This document shows, piece after piece, positions 42,564 to 52,088 of a DNA stretch of 64,000 nucleotides. The first letter of the stretch is position 1; each line of letters starts with the position of its first letter. Both the position numbers and the translations under genes were made by a program. The notes beneath the pieces were generated by a model. The model was not told the origin of the DNA, searched no databases, and worked only from the letters and a program-made list of their open reading frames with translations. The stretch comes from Lysinibacillus sp. KCTC 33748 (lineage in GTDB: Bacteria > Bacillota > Bacilli > Bacillales_A > Planococcaceae): contig NZ_MWSJ01000002.1 of NCBI RefSeq assembly GCF_002237755.1, forward strand, positions 310,001 through 374,000, given 5' to 3'.

Positions 42564-43814
42564 TTATTGAACCGAATTTATTTGTGCTTTAATTGAAAAA
42601 TAAGTTTCTTCAATTTTTTGTTTATAAGGTAGGTCGATTAAATCTTGAGAATCCGTATAGGCCATTTTGGCGATTTCGTAGGCAGTTGTTAATTCACCGA
42701 AATGTGCATAGCAAAGCGCCTTATAGGAAAAACACTCATTTAAGCCTAATATGTCAAATGGATGTAAGATGAATGGGGGAACGTTTGTGAAATGTTCAAA
42801 TGCTTCCTTAGCTTCTTCATATTGACCTAGCAAATACAAGGATTTACCTTTTTCTGAATAGTATAAGTTTTTGTCGAAAATAACCGAGCTATCATTCAAA
42901 AGTGTACCAAAACGCTCTATTTCCTCTAGTGCTTGCTGATAATCGTGCTTGTAATTGTTACAATAATGCGCTCTTAATACGAAAATCAAAGCATCCACAC
43001 TCACTTGTTCGGCAAAAATCCGATACTGCTCAAGCTTCTTCAACATATGCTCTACTTGCTCGAAATCATGGTCAATCATGGCACAAAACGCCCCAATACG
43101 ATACATATCATCTATATAAGAGTAAAATTGATTTTTATGTGCATCGGTAATGGTCTTATAAATGAGCAGTTTACCTTCCTCATATTCACCAATTGCTAAC
43201 TGAAAAACGCTAATATAATAAGCCATTTTCACAGTATCTCGCGAATCTAATTGGTAATTTTCCTGTTCAGCCTCTTCTTTCGCCTGCAAAATACAAGAAT
43301 AAGCCATTTTGTAGTTTCTTTCTTCCGATAATATGCCCAACTCTAATATATAAGTTTCAAACCAATGGCTTAGTAAATTAATTTCTTTAAACATCATGCG
43401 TGCCTGTTGAAGCGGTGATACCCATGTCGTTAATCTCGTATGATGTTGTGCTGCTGCATATATATACAGTAAACGCCCAGCCTCATAACTAAGCGAAAGA
43501 TCTTCTATATAAGGCTTAATCATTTCTACGATTTGCTTCGCATTATCTGTATTATCAAGTTTTAATTCAGCAAATAAAATTTCTACCTGCTCTAAAAGAT
43601 GACGTATGGAAGAGGGGTTTACTTGTTCAAGCAATTCACTTGCTTTGACGCCTAAACGTTCCGCTATATAATCAAGACTTTCCATCGAAGGCTTGGCCTT
43701 ATCATTTTCAATTTGGCTTAACATGCCCTTTGTTAGACGATCACCGGCAAGTGCCTCTAATGTTAATTTTTGTTCTTTCCTTAATTTGCGAATTCGTGTG
43801 CCTAAAGAGTTCAC
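42564..43814 (-). CDS. XRE-family regulator with TPR-type sensor domain
   Basis: About 416 residues from GTG 43814, which has AAAAAGGAGG upstream; the longer frame from 43853 is not preferred. The N-terminal helix-turn-helix (LGTRIRKLRKEQKLTLEALAGDRLTKGMLSQIENDKAKPS) is followed by about 340 residues of helical TPR-like repeats, the layout of PlcR/NprR/Rgg-type peptide-responsive regulators. It is divergent from an MFS transporter, and two identical-arm palindromes lie between. It probably regulates that gene and itself, perhaps in response to a peptide (inference). Confidence 0.8.
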   Translation of the reverse strand: MNSLGTRIRKLRKEQKLTLEALAGDRLTKGMLSQIENDKAKPSMESLDYIAERLGVKASELLEQVNPSSIRHLLEQVEILFAELKLDNTDNAKQIVEMIKPYIEDLSLSYEAGRLLYIYAAAQHHTRLTTWVSPLQQARMMFKEINLLSHWFETYILELGILSEERNYKMAYSCILQAKEEAEQENYQLDSRDTVKMAYYISVFQLAIGEYEEGKLLIYKTITDAHKNQFYSYIDDMYRIGAFCAMIDHDFEQVEHMLKKLEQYRIFAEQVSVDALIFVLRAHYCNNYKHDYQQALEEIERFGTLLNDSSVIFDKNLYYSEKGKSLYLLGQYEEAKEAFEHFTNVPPFILHPFDILGLNECFSYKALCYAHFGELTTAYEIAKMAYTDSQDLIDLPYKQKIEETYFSIKAQINSVQ

Positions 43815-43856
43815 TGCCTTGCCTCCTTTTTCATTAAAAGTGAGTAATATCATTTT

Positions 43857-43873
43857 GTTTAATTATATTAAAC
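43857..43873. promoter_or_regulatory. Palindrome 1, GTTTAAT-N3-ATTAAAC
   Basis: A perfect 17-bp palindrome just upstream of the XRE gene. The same arms recur at 43912-43928, 55 bp away. Confidence 0.55.
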
Positions 43874-43911
43874 TTTTACTTGCTTGAAAAGGGGGAGGTG
43901 TGTTATATTTT

Positions 43912-43928
43912 GTTTAATCAAATTAAAC
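43912..43928. promoter_or_regulatory. Palindrome 2, GTTTAAT-N3-ATTAAAC
   Basis: The second copy lies 36 bases before the MFS gene. Two such sites with TTT flanks on both sides suggest a paired operator for the divergent regulator. Confidence 0.55.
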
Positions 43929-43963
43929 TTTTTAACATAATTAAAAATATGGAGGGATTTTAG

Positions 43964-45250
43964 ATGAATGAAGCGCAAAAGTATAAAAAGGCGACGTATC
44001 ATTTATGGACATTTACAGCTAGCAAAATGATCTCGCAGTTAGGGTCTCATGTTTTATCATTTGGGATAGGTTTATATATTTTGGCACTGACAGGGTCAGC
44101 GATGAGTTTTGCGACAACGATGATCTGTTCCATTTTACCTCGTGCATTGGTCGCGCCTTTGGCTGGTTATGTAGCTGATAATTATTCAAAGAAACGCACA
44201 ATTTTAGTAGCGCAAGCAGGTACAATTTTGACCGTTGTTGGGTTACTACTTTATACAGAAATGGTCGGTTTGTCGGTGTATGCTATTTATATTGCAACAG
44301 TTTTTAATACAATATGCTCTGCCTTTTCGGGTGTAACATTTTCTTCCTCAATCGCAACACTAGTAGATCCAGAACGCCTACAAAAAGCAATGTCATTTAA
44401 TCAAATGTCAGTGTCCATCGCAGCAATTGGAGGACCAGTAATCGGTGGAGTGATGTATGGATTTTTCTCCATGGAAGCATTTTTACTTGTACATATGGTG
44501 GCCTATGTGATTACGTTTTGCTTAGAAGCCACAATGAATTTTACTCTGTATAGTACAAGGGGAAAAACGGAAGAGAAGGAAAAGTTGTGGGCTGGGCTTT
44601 CTAGTGGTTTTCATTATATAAAGCAACAAAGAGTTGTTAAAACCATTATGTGGGTTTCGTTATGGATTAATTTATTTTTCTCAGCCATCGTTGTAGGGGG
44701 GACTTACATTATTATTGAATTATTAAAAGTAAAAGCAAATCATTTTGGTTTTATACAAGCTTCAGGCGCAGTTGGTATGCTTATTGCTTCCGTCTATTTC
44801 GCAACACGTGCAGAGGTAAAGGCCCCACTACGTTTTTCTAAATTCAGCTTAATACTGTTGGCTAGCAGTTTAGGGTTGGCGGTTGTCCCATTAATAACGA
44901 ATTTATCGTATTTAACGATGGTTATCTTTTATATTGTAATTTACTTTATTTTCGCTATTTTTGAGATGGGGATTAACATGCCGATTATGGTTTATATGCA
45001 AAAGCTAATTTCAGAGGAATACCGCGGACGTGTATTGGGTTTGATGGAAACAATGGCAATGTCAATGATGCCGATCGGTATGGTTGTTTACGGTATCTTG
45101 TATGATACATTCCCGGCAACGGTTATTTTACTTGTCACAAGTGCTATTATCGTTATGATAGCACTAGTTATGCTACGAGCATCTGTCTTAAAAGAAGCAC
45201 ATCCAGAGTTTTATGAACAAAAAGGAGTAACTGAGAGTGTAACAAATTAA
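43964..45250 (+). CDS. MFS transporter (drug-efflux type)
   Basis: A 428-residue major facilitator protein with about 12 hydrophobic segments. ASKMISQLGSHVLSFGIGLYIL begins the first helix, and the loop between helices 2 and 3 reads PLAGYVADNYSKKRTI (the GxxxDrxxRK-type motif). It resembles the macrolide- and enterobactin-efflux-like branch of MFS proteins. The substrate is unknown. GGAGGG precedes the ATG. The divergent XRE-TPR protein probably controls it. Confidence 0.87.
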   Translation: MNEAQKYKKATYHLWTFTASKMISQLGSHVLSFGIGLYILALTGSAMSFATTMICSILPRALVAPLAGYVADNYSKKRTILVAQAGTILTVVGLLLYTEMVGLSVYAIYIATVFNTICSAFSGVTFSSSIATLVDPERLQKAMSFNQMSVSIAAIGGPVIGGVMYGFFSMEAFLLVHMVAYVITFCLEATMNFTLYSTRGKTEEKEKLWAGLSSGFHYIKQQRVVKTIMWVSLWINLFFSAIVVGGTYIIIELLKVKANHFGFIQASGAVGMLIASVYFATRAEVKAPLRFSKFSLILLASSLGLAVVPLITNLSYLTMVIFYIVIYFIFAIFEMGINMPIMVYMQKLISEEYRGRVLGLMETMAMSMMPIGMVVYGILYDTFPATVILLVTSAIIVMIALVMLRASVLKEAHPEFYEQKGVTESVTN

Positions 45251-45279
45251 TGTATCGCTTTGCATATAGCATTAGAATA

Positions 45280-45324
45280 AAACCAGGCATCTCTTCACAA
45301 TGTGAAGTATGCCTGGTTTAGTTT
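45280..45324. terminator. Bidirectional terminator between MFS gene and lutC
   Basis: AAACCAGGCAT (45280-45290) pairs with ATGCCTGGTTT (45309-45319), with an inner CTTCACA/TGTGAAG stem. Confidence 0.85.
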
Positions 45325-45337
45325 CATTCAACAAGAT

Positions 45338-46057
45338 TTACTGATCCTCAATCACAATATAAGTAGCTTTCATGGGTCCATGTACACCAACAATAAGAAT
45401 CATTTCGATATCTGCCGAATTACTTGGTCCTGTTATAAAGTTGATACAGGAGGCAATTTGCTCGCCAGTTCTGACTTTTTCGCTAATTAGGCGGGCTGCT
45501 TGGGTCATCCGTGGAACGATGGTACTTTTCGGAATTAAAATAATAGAGTTCTCGGGTAAAAAACTGACGGATCTTCCTTTATCCTTACTACTAAAAAGTA
45601 CAGCAGTCCCTGATTCTGCTAATGTTATTTCACTAATCGTAATGCCAATATTAGCTTTTTCAGCCTGTCGAATATTTTCCTCTGGCTGCTTCGAATCCCA
45701 TTCGTACAGCTGAATATTTGCTTGAGGCCATTGCTCGGTCATTAGTGATGATAGGCCAAAGCGCTTAAAACGTTTGTCTTTCCATGTTATTACAGATTGA
45801 CCTCCATAATTTTCAATTACTTTTTGTAAGTCTGCAGGAAGATTAGCTGTATTTGTAAGGACAATATCCGTATGAATATTTTTGCATTGTTCAACTAAAA
45901 CCTCTACTAACTCATCTTTTGTCGCTTCTTTTAGGACACGATCTTGAGGTTGATATTGCCATGTCGGTCGCTCCATTTCTGTTTTTGGCACACGCCCAAG
46001 CTGTTTTGCAATTTTAGATAAAAATACATCTCTATTTTCAATAGTACCTGCCATCAT
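45338..46057 (-). CDS. lutC: Lactate utilization protein C
   Basis: LutC (239 residues, LUD domain) is part of the LutABC complex that oxidises L-lactate to pyruvate. [19 protein letters not shown] begins the protein, and [15 protein letters not shown] [25 protein letters not shown] is the LUD signature, followed by [22 protein letters not shown]. The ATG overlaps the lutB stop as ATGA, so translation is coupled. It is the last gene of the lut operon. Confidence 0.93.
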   Translation of the reverse strand: MMAGTIENRDVFLSKIAKQLGRVPKTEMERPTWQYQPQDRVLKEATKDELVEVLVEQCKNIHTDIVLTNTANLPADLQKVIENYGGQSVITWKDKRFKRFGLSSLMTEQWPQANIQLYEWDSKQPEENIRQAEKANIGITISEITLAESGTAVLFSSKDKGRSVSFLPENSIILIPKSTIVPRMTQAARLISEKVRTGEQIASCINFITGPSNSADIEMILIVGVHGPMKATYIVIEDQ

Positions 46058-47481
46058 TCATCGCCTCCTTTTTGGCGGTGTTTAAACCAGTCACGGAAAT
46101 TATCTTTATTTGGTGCTGGAAAATCTCTTGCTTCCGTCCATGCTTTCAGTGGGCCTGGACCATTTGAGATTTTTTGATCTTTAGTAAAAGGAGCCATTGC
46201 TGGTGAAGCCATTTTTGTCGCCATTTTATATAAGGTAGGGGAAGAAGCACCTAAACCAAAGGCCTTCATTAATAGCTTTTCTGATACAGGAGCTTTACCC
46301 TCGTTTTCAACAATTACTTGACGATGTCTATGAATAAGCTGATGTAACGGTATTTTAACAGGACAAGCATCCGTGCAGGCGCCACATAATGTAGATGCAT
46401 ATGGTAACTCTTTAAAATCTTCATAGCCACCTAATAATGGCGAAAGAACGACACCTACTGGCCCAGAGTAGATAGAACCATAAGAATGCCCACCAACATG
46501 ACGATAAACAGGACAAGCATTCACACAGGCTGCACAACGAATACATTGTAAAATAGGCTGGAACTCACTGCCTAAAATATTAGAACGCCCATTATCGACG
46601 ATGACTAAATGGAATTCCTCTGGTCCATCTGTATCACCCTCGTCTTTGATCCCTGTTAATGTTGTAATATAGCTTGTTAACTTTTGCCCAACTGCACTTC
46701 TTGTTAATAAGCTTACTAGCACTTCCATCTCTTCAAATGTAGGAACAATTCTCTCCATCCCCATTACTGTAATTTGCGTTTTGGGCAAGGCTGTCACTAA
46801 ATCTGCATTCCCTTCATTCGTCACGAGTGTAATCGATCCGCTCTCTGCAATAGCAAAGTTACAGCCTGTAATGCCTATATCTGCTGTTAAATATTCATTC
46901 CTTAATTTTTCACGTACATATAAAGCTATTTCCTCAGGCTTTTCACTTTTCGCATAGCCTTGTTTTTCTTTGAAAATATCACGAATCTGTTCCTTATTTT
47001 TATGCAAAGCTGGGGCAACGATGTGAGAGGGTGGCTCGTGATCATCTACTTGCAAAATGTATTCTCCAAGATCTGTTTCAATGACTTCACACCCGAGCTC
47101 TTCTAAAGCTGCATTTAAATCAATTTCCTCCGTCACCATAGATTTTGATTTCACAATCTTAGCAGCCTTGTTCTTTTTAGCAATACTTTGAATATAGTCC
47201 GTCGCTTCTTTTGCTGTTTGCGCAAAGTAAACATGTCCACCTCTTTTTGAGACATTTTCACTTAGCTGATACAAGTAGTAATCTAAATTCGCAAGTACAT
47301 GCTTACGAATTTCTTCTCCGTGAGAACGCCATTCCTCCCAATGTCCGAGCTCATCAGCTTGTTTTAGCCGACGTGTTTGAAAGCGTTCCTGTGCACTTGA
47401 CACTGCTCCGCGCATAAAAGTATTTTCTAATTCTTTCGATACTCGATGATTAAAGCGGTCATCACTTGTTTTCATGGACAT
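46054..47481 (-). CDS. lutB: Lactate utilization iron-sulfur protein B
   Basis: LutB (475 residues) is the iron-sulfur subunit of the lactate oxidation complex. An N-terminal LUD domain contains [21 protein letters not shown]. Two 4Fe-4S clusters follow: [18 protein letters not shown] and [14 protein letters not shown], near residues 310-325 and 365-380. The C-terminal LutB domain ends in [12 protein letters not shown]. It lies 15 bases after lutA and overlaps lutC by four bases. Confidence 0.94.
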   Translation of the reverse strand: MSMKTSDDRFNHRVSKELENTFMRGAVSSAQERFQTRRLKQADELGHWEEWRSHGEEIRKHVLANLDYYLYQLSENVSKRGGHVYFAQTAKEATDYIQSIAKKNKAAKIVKSKSMVTEEIDLNAALEELGCEVIETDLGEYILQVDDHEPPSHIVAPALHKNKEQIRDIFKEKQGYAKSEKPEEIALYVREKLRNEYLTADIGITGCNFAIAESGSITLVTNEGNADLVTALPKTQITVMGMERIVPTFEEMEVLVSLLTRSAVGQKLTSYITTLTGIKDEGDTDGPEEFHLVIVDNGRSNILGSEFQPILQCIRCAACVNACPVYRHVGGHSYGSIYSGPVGVVLSPLLGGYEDFKELPYASTLCGACTDACPVKIPLHQLIHRHRQVIVENEGKAPVSEKLLMKAFGLGASSPTLYKMATKMASPAMAPFTKDQKISNGPGPLKAWTEARDFPAPNKDNFRDWFKHRQKGGDE

Positions 47482-47496
47482 TTCTTTTACCCCCTC

Positions 47497-48213
47497 TTAG
47501 CGGCAATTTAATACTTCCGCAATATGCATAACTTTAATAGGCTTACCTTGTCGATTAATTCGGCCACCAATATTGATTAAACAGCCAGCATCAGCTCCGA
47601 TTAAAATGTCTGCCTCTGTTTCTTCAACATTCCGTACTTTCTCATTGACCATTGCTCCCGAAATATTGCCCATTTTTACTGAAAATGTACCGCCAAATCC
47701 ACAGCATCGATCTTTACCTGGGAGTTCGACATACCGTAAACCTTTGACTTGATTTAATAATTTAAACGGTGCTTCTGTAACACCCAGTAGACGTGTCATA
47801 TGACAGGAAGTATGATAAGTAGCCTTGCCCTCTAAATGTGCGCCTACATCCTCGACCTTTAATACATCTACTATAAACTCTGTAAATTCATATGTTTTAT
47901 TTGCCAATGCTTGCGCTTTAGGCTCCCAAACAGGATCTCCCTTAAACACTTCTGGATATTCCTTAAACATATAAGCACAAGAACCAGAAGGGGAGACGAC
48001 GTATTCGGCATGTTCAAATGCTGTGATCATTTTTCTCATGGCATTTTTAGATTCTTTTACATAGCCACTATTATAGGCTGGCTGTCCACAGCAAATTTGA
48101 TTTTCAGGGAAGTCTAGATCACAGCCAAGCCTTTCAAGAACTTCGACAACAGCTTTTCCTACATCACCTTGAAACATATCAACTAAACAAGTTGCAAAAA
48201 GTGTAACTTTCAT
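47497..48213 (-). CDS. lutA: Lactate utilization protein A
   Basis: LutA (238 residues) carries two cysteine-rich CCG domains. The first ends with [13 protein letters not shown]; the second contains [13 protein letters not shown] and [11 protein letters not shown]. These domains bind iron-sulfur or heterodisulfide-type centres in electron transfer during lactate oxidation. It is the first gene of the lut operon, and a LutR-type operator lies about 50 bases before its ATG. Confidence 0.94.
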   Translation of the reverse strand: MKVTLFATCLVDMFQGDVGKAVVEVLERLGCDLDFPENQICCGQPAYNSGYVKESKNAMRKMITAFEHAEYVVSPSGSCAYMFKEYPEVFKGDPVWEPKAQALANKTYEFTEFIVDVLKVEDVGAHLEGKATYHTSCHMTRLLGVTEAPFKLLNQVKGLRYVELPGKDRCCGFGGTFSVKMGNISGAMVNEKVRNVEETEADILIGADAGCLINIGGRINRQGKPIKVMHIAEVLNCR

Positions 48214-48262
48214 ATTAATCGCTCCTTTATGTCTCTCTTACCCCTCGACTACTAATCAACAG

Positions 48263-48275
48263 GTCATCTGATGAC
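48263..48275. promoter_or_regulatory. LutR operator upstream of lutA
   Basis: GTCATCTGATGAC is a perfect palindrome containing TCATC-N1-GATGA, the LutR site described in Bacillus subtilis. It lies between a TATTAT -10-like box and the lutA start. Confidence 0.7.
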
Positions 48276-48349
48276 TTAACGAGTAAATGTGTTGTGTTTA
48301 TAATACTACAACTTTTCAGATGAATGAAAGGTGTTTAATTTAAATTTTC

Positions 48350-48387
48350 TAAAAAATAAAGAACTGCCTATTATAAAAACTAGGCAG
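48350..48387 (-). terminator. Terminator of lutR
   Basis: On the minus strand AGCTGCCT pairs with AGGCAGTT, and the stem is followed by CTTTATTTTTT. It separates lutR from lutABC. Confidence 0.75.
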
Positions 48388-48393
48388 CTTCGG

Positions 48394-49122
48394 TTATTTT
48401 TTAGTTTCTGTTGTTTCGAAATATTGCAATAAGACTTCTTCCACATTACTTAAATGTGAAGCCATAGCATGTTTTGCAAGTTCTTCATTTTGCTGTTTTA
48501 TTGCGAGGAAAATTTGCATATGTTCATCATATAACTTTTCACTTGTTATTTTTTTTGAATACAACCAAATTCGTCGTGTCTCTTTCATCGTTTCAATCAT
48601 TAAACCTGAAACTTGGTCTAATAAAGTTGCAAGTAGGGGATTTTGGGATGCTGCAGAAATGGCCGCGTGAAATTGAAAATCTGCTTTTTCACCTAGCTCC
48701 CCATTACCTTGTGCATGTTTCATTTCATCTAAAATTTGCATCATTGACTGTAGGTCTTCGTCTGTTCGATGAATGGCTGCGCTAGCCGCTGTGCCCACTT
48801 CAATAATTTTGCGTACTTCTAACAAATGTGAGATATCTTGCTTATTTGTTAAAATGGCAGTTGATAAGGGGAAATCGAGCTGATTGGATTGATTACTTTT
48901 AACAAAAGTACCTGAGCCTTGTTTAATTTCAATAAGCCCCATTGCTTTTAAAGCGGAAAGAGCTTCTCGGATGGCAGATCTACTTACTTGTAATTGTTCT
49001 GCGAGTTGTTCTACTGAATCAAGTCGGTCACCAGGCTTTAGTTCGCCACCTCTAATTTTTTCATAGAGGATTTCGGATACTTCCTCATATATTTTTTTCG
49101 GTTTAATTTTTCTTAATTCCAA
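48394..49122 (-). CDS. lutR: GntR/FadR-family regulator of lactate utilization
   Basis: A 242-residue FadR-type regulator. The N-terminal GntR helix-turn-helix contains KIYEEVSEILYEKIRGGELKPGDRLDSVEQLAEQLQVSRSAIREALSALKAMG. A C-terminal FCD ligand domain (about 90-230) includes ADFQFHAAISAASQNPLL. In Bacillus subtilis, LutR represses lutABC and responds to lactate. Here the gene lies directly upstream of lutABC on the same strand with its own terminator, and a LutR-type operator precedes lutA, which supports the assignment. Confidence 0.88.
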   Translation of the reverse strand: MELRKIKPKKIYEEVSEILYEKIRGGELKPGDRLDSVEQLAEQLQVSRSAIREALSALKAMGLIEIKQGSGTFVKSNQSNQLDFPLSTAILTNKQDISHLLEVRKIIEVGTAASAAIHRTDEDLQSMMQILDEMKHAQGNGELGEKADFQFHAAISAASQNPLLATLLDQVSGLMIETMKETRRIWLYSKKITSEKLYDEHMQIFLAIKQQNEELAKHAMASHLSNVEEVLLQYFETTETKK

Positions 49123-49389
49123 GGACTACACCTCATTTATCTCTATCAATGGTTCTATTGTTTATTATACATGAAGAAAAGAAATTTTCTCACTATTTAA
49201 CAGTATAGACTTTGTACAGTCTACAATAAAGCTGTGCACCTGCATGAAAGCATTGTACTAGTGCCTTTTGAATAGGCGTAGAATGTTATAACTTGGAATG
49301 CGGAAAAATGATAAATTTTGTTGACAGATAATATAAGGGGAGCGCATAATGCAAAAGTATATGAACTACATCACGTTGATGTAATAAGT

Positions 49390-49419
49390 TTGAATAATAA
49401 ATTTATATACTAGTATAAT
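49390..49419 (+). promoter_or_regulatory. Candidate promoter of the ccd operon
   Basis: TTGAAT (49390-49395), an 18-base spacer and TATAAT (49414-49419). A second candidate (TTGACA 49321, CATAAT 49345) lies further up. The 424-base gap holds no gene I can support; two tiny frames (11 codons at 49349, 26 codons at about 49460) may be coincidental. Confidence 0.4.
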
Positions 49420-49546
49420 AGAACTTCATAGAACTTCATTTTTTCAACACCTTTTTGCCATGAAACGTTCACAAACAGGAAGGGCGCAATTTACAGTTTT
49501 TTTTGGTACGATGGAGGCAGTAACTGTAAGGAGCGAGTGAGAAAAT

Positions 49547-50257
49547 ATGGAAACTGATATTAACTTATTTTTAGCTTTAGGTGCAGGTTTTTTAAGCTTT
49601 ATTTCACCATGTACTCTACCGTTATATCCCGCATTTTTATCATACATAACGGGGATGACATTAGATGAGCTAAAAGCTGAACGAGGTATGATGCAAAAAC
49701 GTGCTATTTTGCACACCCTCTTCTTTTTACTAGGATTTTCAATTATCTTTATTATGATTGGACTAGGGGCATCGTTAGCGGCAGAGTTCTTCCTTAATTA
49801 TCAAACATTATTACGTCAGGTTGGTGCCATCTTAATCGTAGTATTTGGTTTAATGATTGTGGGATTACTACAAATTGACTTTTTAATGAAGGATCGAAAA
49901 TTCCAATTTAAAAACCGCCCATCAGGTTATTTGGGATCAGTATTTATCGGAATAGCCTTTGCGGCTGGTTGGACGCCGTGTACTGGCCCAATTTTAGCAT
50001 CGATTATTGCATTAGCTAGTGCAAATCCAAGTTCAGGTTTTAGCTATATGTTAGCTTATTTCTTAGGCTTTGCGATTCCGTTCTTCTTGTTATCTTTCTT
50101 TATAGCACGTATGACTTGGATTCGTACACACAGCCAAAAAATTGTGAAAATCGGTGGCTATATTATGATTGCCGTTGGTATCGTGTTATTCTTTGATGGA
50201 TTAACGTATATAACACGCATTTTAGAGCCTATTTTCGGTGGATTTACAGGCTTCTAA
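49547..50257 (+). CDS. ccdA: Cytochrome c biogenesis protein CcdA
   Basis: A 236-residue polytopic membrane protein with six hydrophobic segments. It passes reducing power across the membrane for cytochrome c and related extracytoplasmic thiol chemistry. The two redox cysteines lie in FLSFISPCTLPLYPAFLSY and in AAGWTPCTGPILASI, in the first and fourth segments, as in CcdA/DsbD. AAGGAGCGAG precedes the ATG. It starts the ccdA-response regulator-ccdC unit found in Bacillus. Confidence 0.93.
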   Translation: METDINLFLALGAGFLSFISPCTLPLYPAFLSYITGMTLDELKAERGMMQKRAILHTLFFLLGFSIIFIMIGLGASLAAEFFLNYQTLLRQVGAILIVVFGLMIVGLLQIDFLMKDRKFQFKNRPSGYLGSVFIGIAFAAGWTPCTGPILASIIALASANPSSGFSYMLAYFLGFAIPFFLLSFFIARMTWIRTHSQKIVKIGGYIMIAVGIVLFFDGLTYITRILEPIFGGFTGF

Positions 50258-50309
50258 TCTGCTAAACTAAAGTGGCATACCATACCTTAACGTGGAGGGA
50301 GATGAACAT

Positions 50310-50678
50310 GTGCCTACAGTTTTAGTAGTGGATGATACGCTCTTTATGCGTGTTGCAATAAGTAATATGTTTACTGAATGGGGTTATGAGGTAGTCGGTA
50401 AGGCAGCAAATGGTAAGGAAGCTGTGGCTATGTATCGTGAGTTACAACCAGATCTTGTAACGATGGATGTAACAATGCCCGTTATGACAGGTATTGCAGC
50501 GGTAAAAGAAATCATCCCTGAATTTCCAGATGCAAAAATAATTATGATTACAGCTTTAGGGCAACAAAAGTTAATTGTGGAAGCAATTGAAAGTGGAGCA
50601 AAGGATTTTATGACAAAGCCTTTCGAGCCAGAAAGATTAAAAGCTGTAGTTGATCAATTACTTGGACAAAATTGTTAA
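50310..50678 (+). CDS. CheY-like single-domain response regulator
   Basis: A 122-residue receiver domain with no output domain: VLVVDDTLFMR, phosphoacceptor Asp in LVTMDVTMP, conserved Thr/Ala in MITALG and Lys in FMTKPFEPE. The GTG at 50310 has GGAGGGA nine bases upstream; the longer frame from 50292 would run through that site. The same gene order (ccdA, CheY-like yneI, ccdC) occurs in Bacillus subtilis. Its partner kinase is not in this window. Confidence 0.87.
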   Translation: MPTVLVVDDTLFMRVAISNMFTEWGYEVVGKAANGKEAVAMYRELQPDLVTMDVTMPVMTGIAAVKEIIPEFPDAKIIMITALGQQKLIVEAIESGAKDFMTKPFEPERLKAVVDQLLGQNC

Positions 50679-50700
50679 TGACATTAGAGGAGGATTTTTT

Positions 50701-51198
50701 ATGTTTAGCAATATCCCTTCTCACTATTATGTAATAGGTTCGACCATAATGGCCATTTTTATGGGTACCTTTGTCATGGTTATACGTATGCGGGCGTCTA
50801 AGAAACCGACAAATGAGAAGAAAATTATCATTCCACCTATAGCGATGTCTACAGGTGCGTTAATGTTTTTATTCGAACAATTTCGAGTGCCACCCATGCA
50901 AATTCTTGAAGCGGCAGCAGTCGGCATGGTATTCTCGACAATCTTAATTGCTACTTCTAAATTTGAAGTAAAAGGCCAAGATATTTATTTAAAACGTTCA
51001 AAAGCATTCGTTTTTATACTGATAGGACTGTTAGTGTTCCGGGTAGTTGCAAAAGTAATATTAAGTAACTCCATTGACATTGGTGAATTAGCAGGAATGT
51101 TTTGGATTCTAGCGTTCGCGATGTTACTTCCTTGGCGAATCGCAATGCTTATTCAGTTTATAAAAATCAAAAAAACAATTCCGCTGAAGAATTATTAA
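50701..51198 (+). CDS. ccdC: CcdC family membrane protein
   Basis: A 165-residue protein with about five hydrophobic segments, matching CcdC/DUF1453. Landmarks are MVIRMRASKKPTNEKKIIIPPIAMSTGALMFLFEQFRVP and the C-terminal MLLPWRIAMLIQFIKIKKTI. Its exact function is unknown; it is encoded with ccdA in Bacillus. ATG 50701 has GGAGG nine bases upstream. A strong terminator follows the stop. Confidence 0.87.
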   Translation: MFSNIPSHYYVIGSTIMAIFMGTFVMVIRMRASKKPTNEKKIIIPPIAMSTGALMFLFEQFRVPPMQILEAAAVGMVFSTILIATSKFEVKGQDIYLKRSKAFVFILIGLLVFRVVAKVILSNSIDIGELAGMFWILAFAMLLPWRIAMLIQFIKIKKTIPLKNY

Positions 51199-51204
51199 TG
51201 GAAG

Positions 51205-51240
51205 AACTACACTAGAGATTTTATCTAGTGTAGTTTTTTT
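51205..51240 (+). terminator. Terminator of the ccd operon
   Basis: AACTACACTAGA pairs with TCTAGTGTAGTT, followed by TTTTTT. Confidence 0.88.
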
Positions 51241-51250
51241 ATGCATTTTT

Positions 51251-51457
51251 GCTGATGGATAGAGTAGATCTAGCGACGGACAGAATCGTCAAAGATATGG
51301 ATAGAAAGGTGAAAGCTGTGGATAGAATCATCAAAGTGATGGATAGAAAACAGAACGACGGAAAGAAATGCCGAAGTGACGGAAGAAGTCATCCAAGCGA
51401 TGGAATGAAAGGCGAAAGCGACAGAAAGAAGAGCCAAGGCAACGGATAGACTCCAAG
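51251..51457 (+). repeat. Degenerate 21-bp tandem array, locus 2
   Basis: Ten contiguous units, mostly of 21 bp, fit the consensus GYGAYGGATAGAA-N5-CAAA, for example units at 51273, 51294, 51315, 51376, 51397 and 51418. Purines dominate the plus strand. It has the same consensus as the array at 18235-18379. It starts 53 bases after the ccdC stop, beyond that operon's terminator, on the same strand. The frame 51249-51449 through it reads as imperfect seven-residue repeats and is probably not a gene. Confidence 0.7.
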
Positions 51458-51503
51458 AAAAACTTATAAAAAAGAATATATGGTAATTCTTATCTAAGGG
51501 CAG

Positions 51504-51534
51504 AAAAACGCTGCACAACGTTTCTGTGCAGCGT
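51504..51534 (-). terminator. Terminator of the DUF2621 gene
   Basis: ACGCTGCACA/TGTGCAGCGT stem; on the minus strand it runs into TTTTTCTG just past the stop. Confidence 0.82.
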
Positions 51535-51538
51535 ACCT

Positions 51539-51976
51539 TCATTCAAATAGATGTTCATATGGAGAAATGTCAATCTGCATTTCATCTAATTTCTTACGTA
51601 AAAATTTATGGTCGCGCTTAGGCGTTGCTTGAATATAGCCACGTATAATTAAATCATGGTTAATAGCGGATGCCTTTTCTTCTATTGCAAGTTCTCCAAT
51701 TTTTCCTGCAATTTTTTCCTTTGCTACTTGTCTAAATAGCTCAGGTACAGGGCTTACAAGTTCATATAGAAGATCTTTCTCAGGTTGTCCCCATAAATGA
51801 ATCGTTTTATCTAAATAATACTCTTGCCAATCTAAATCAGATTTACCGTCCTGCTTCGGTAATGCCTTTAAAAATTTGCGGAACATGAAAAATCCGCCAA
51901 TCGCCATAAGGGAAATAAGTACAACTACCCAAAATAAGATAAACCATAAAAACCAACCACTTAACAAATCGTTCAC
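51539..51976 (-). CDS. DUF2621 family membrane-anchored protein (YneK type)
   Basis: About 145 residues: one N-terminal membrane helix (WFLWFILFWVVVLISLMAIGGFFMF) followed by a charged soluble domain (WQEYYLDKTIHLWGQPEKDLLYELVSPVPELFR). This matches the Bacillus YneK/DUF2621 family, encoded next to the ccd locus there too. GTG 51976 has GAAGG about seven bases upstream; the frame extends to a GTG at 51994. The function is unknown. Confidence 0.8.
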   Translation of the reverse strand: MNDLLSGWFLWFILFWVVVLISLMAIGGFFMFRKFLKALPKQDGKSDLDWQEYYLDKTIHLWGQPEKDLLYELVSPVPELFRQVAKEKIAGKIGELAIEEKASAINHDLIIRGYIQATPKRDHKFLRKKLDEMQIDISPYEHLFE

Positions 51977-52088
51977 CTCTTTGCCTTCTCTCACTCTATT
52001 ATAAAAGCTTACATAAAAAAATTCATCCTAAATGTCCCTTTTTTAGCAATAAGTCTGTATATATTGTGTAAGAAAGGGGGTGACCTCC

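Noticed and set aside
51249..51449. Protein-coding ORF of 66 codons over the array
   Set aside because: It is a by-product of the 21-bp period (seven codons). There is no ribosome binding site, and the sister array at 18235 has no such frame.
51251..51457. CRISPR array
   Set aside because: Units are contiguous 21-mers with variation inside each unit. There are no 25-40 bp identical repeats, no spacers and no cas genes.
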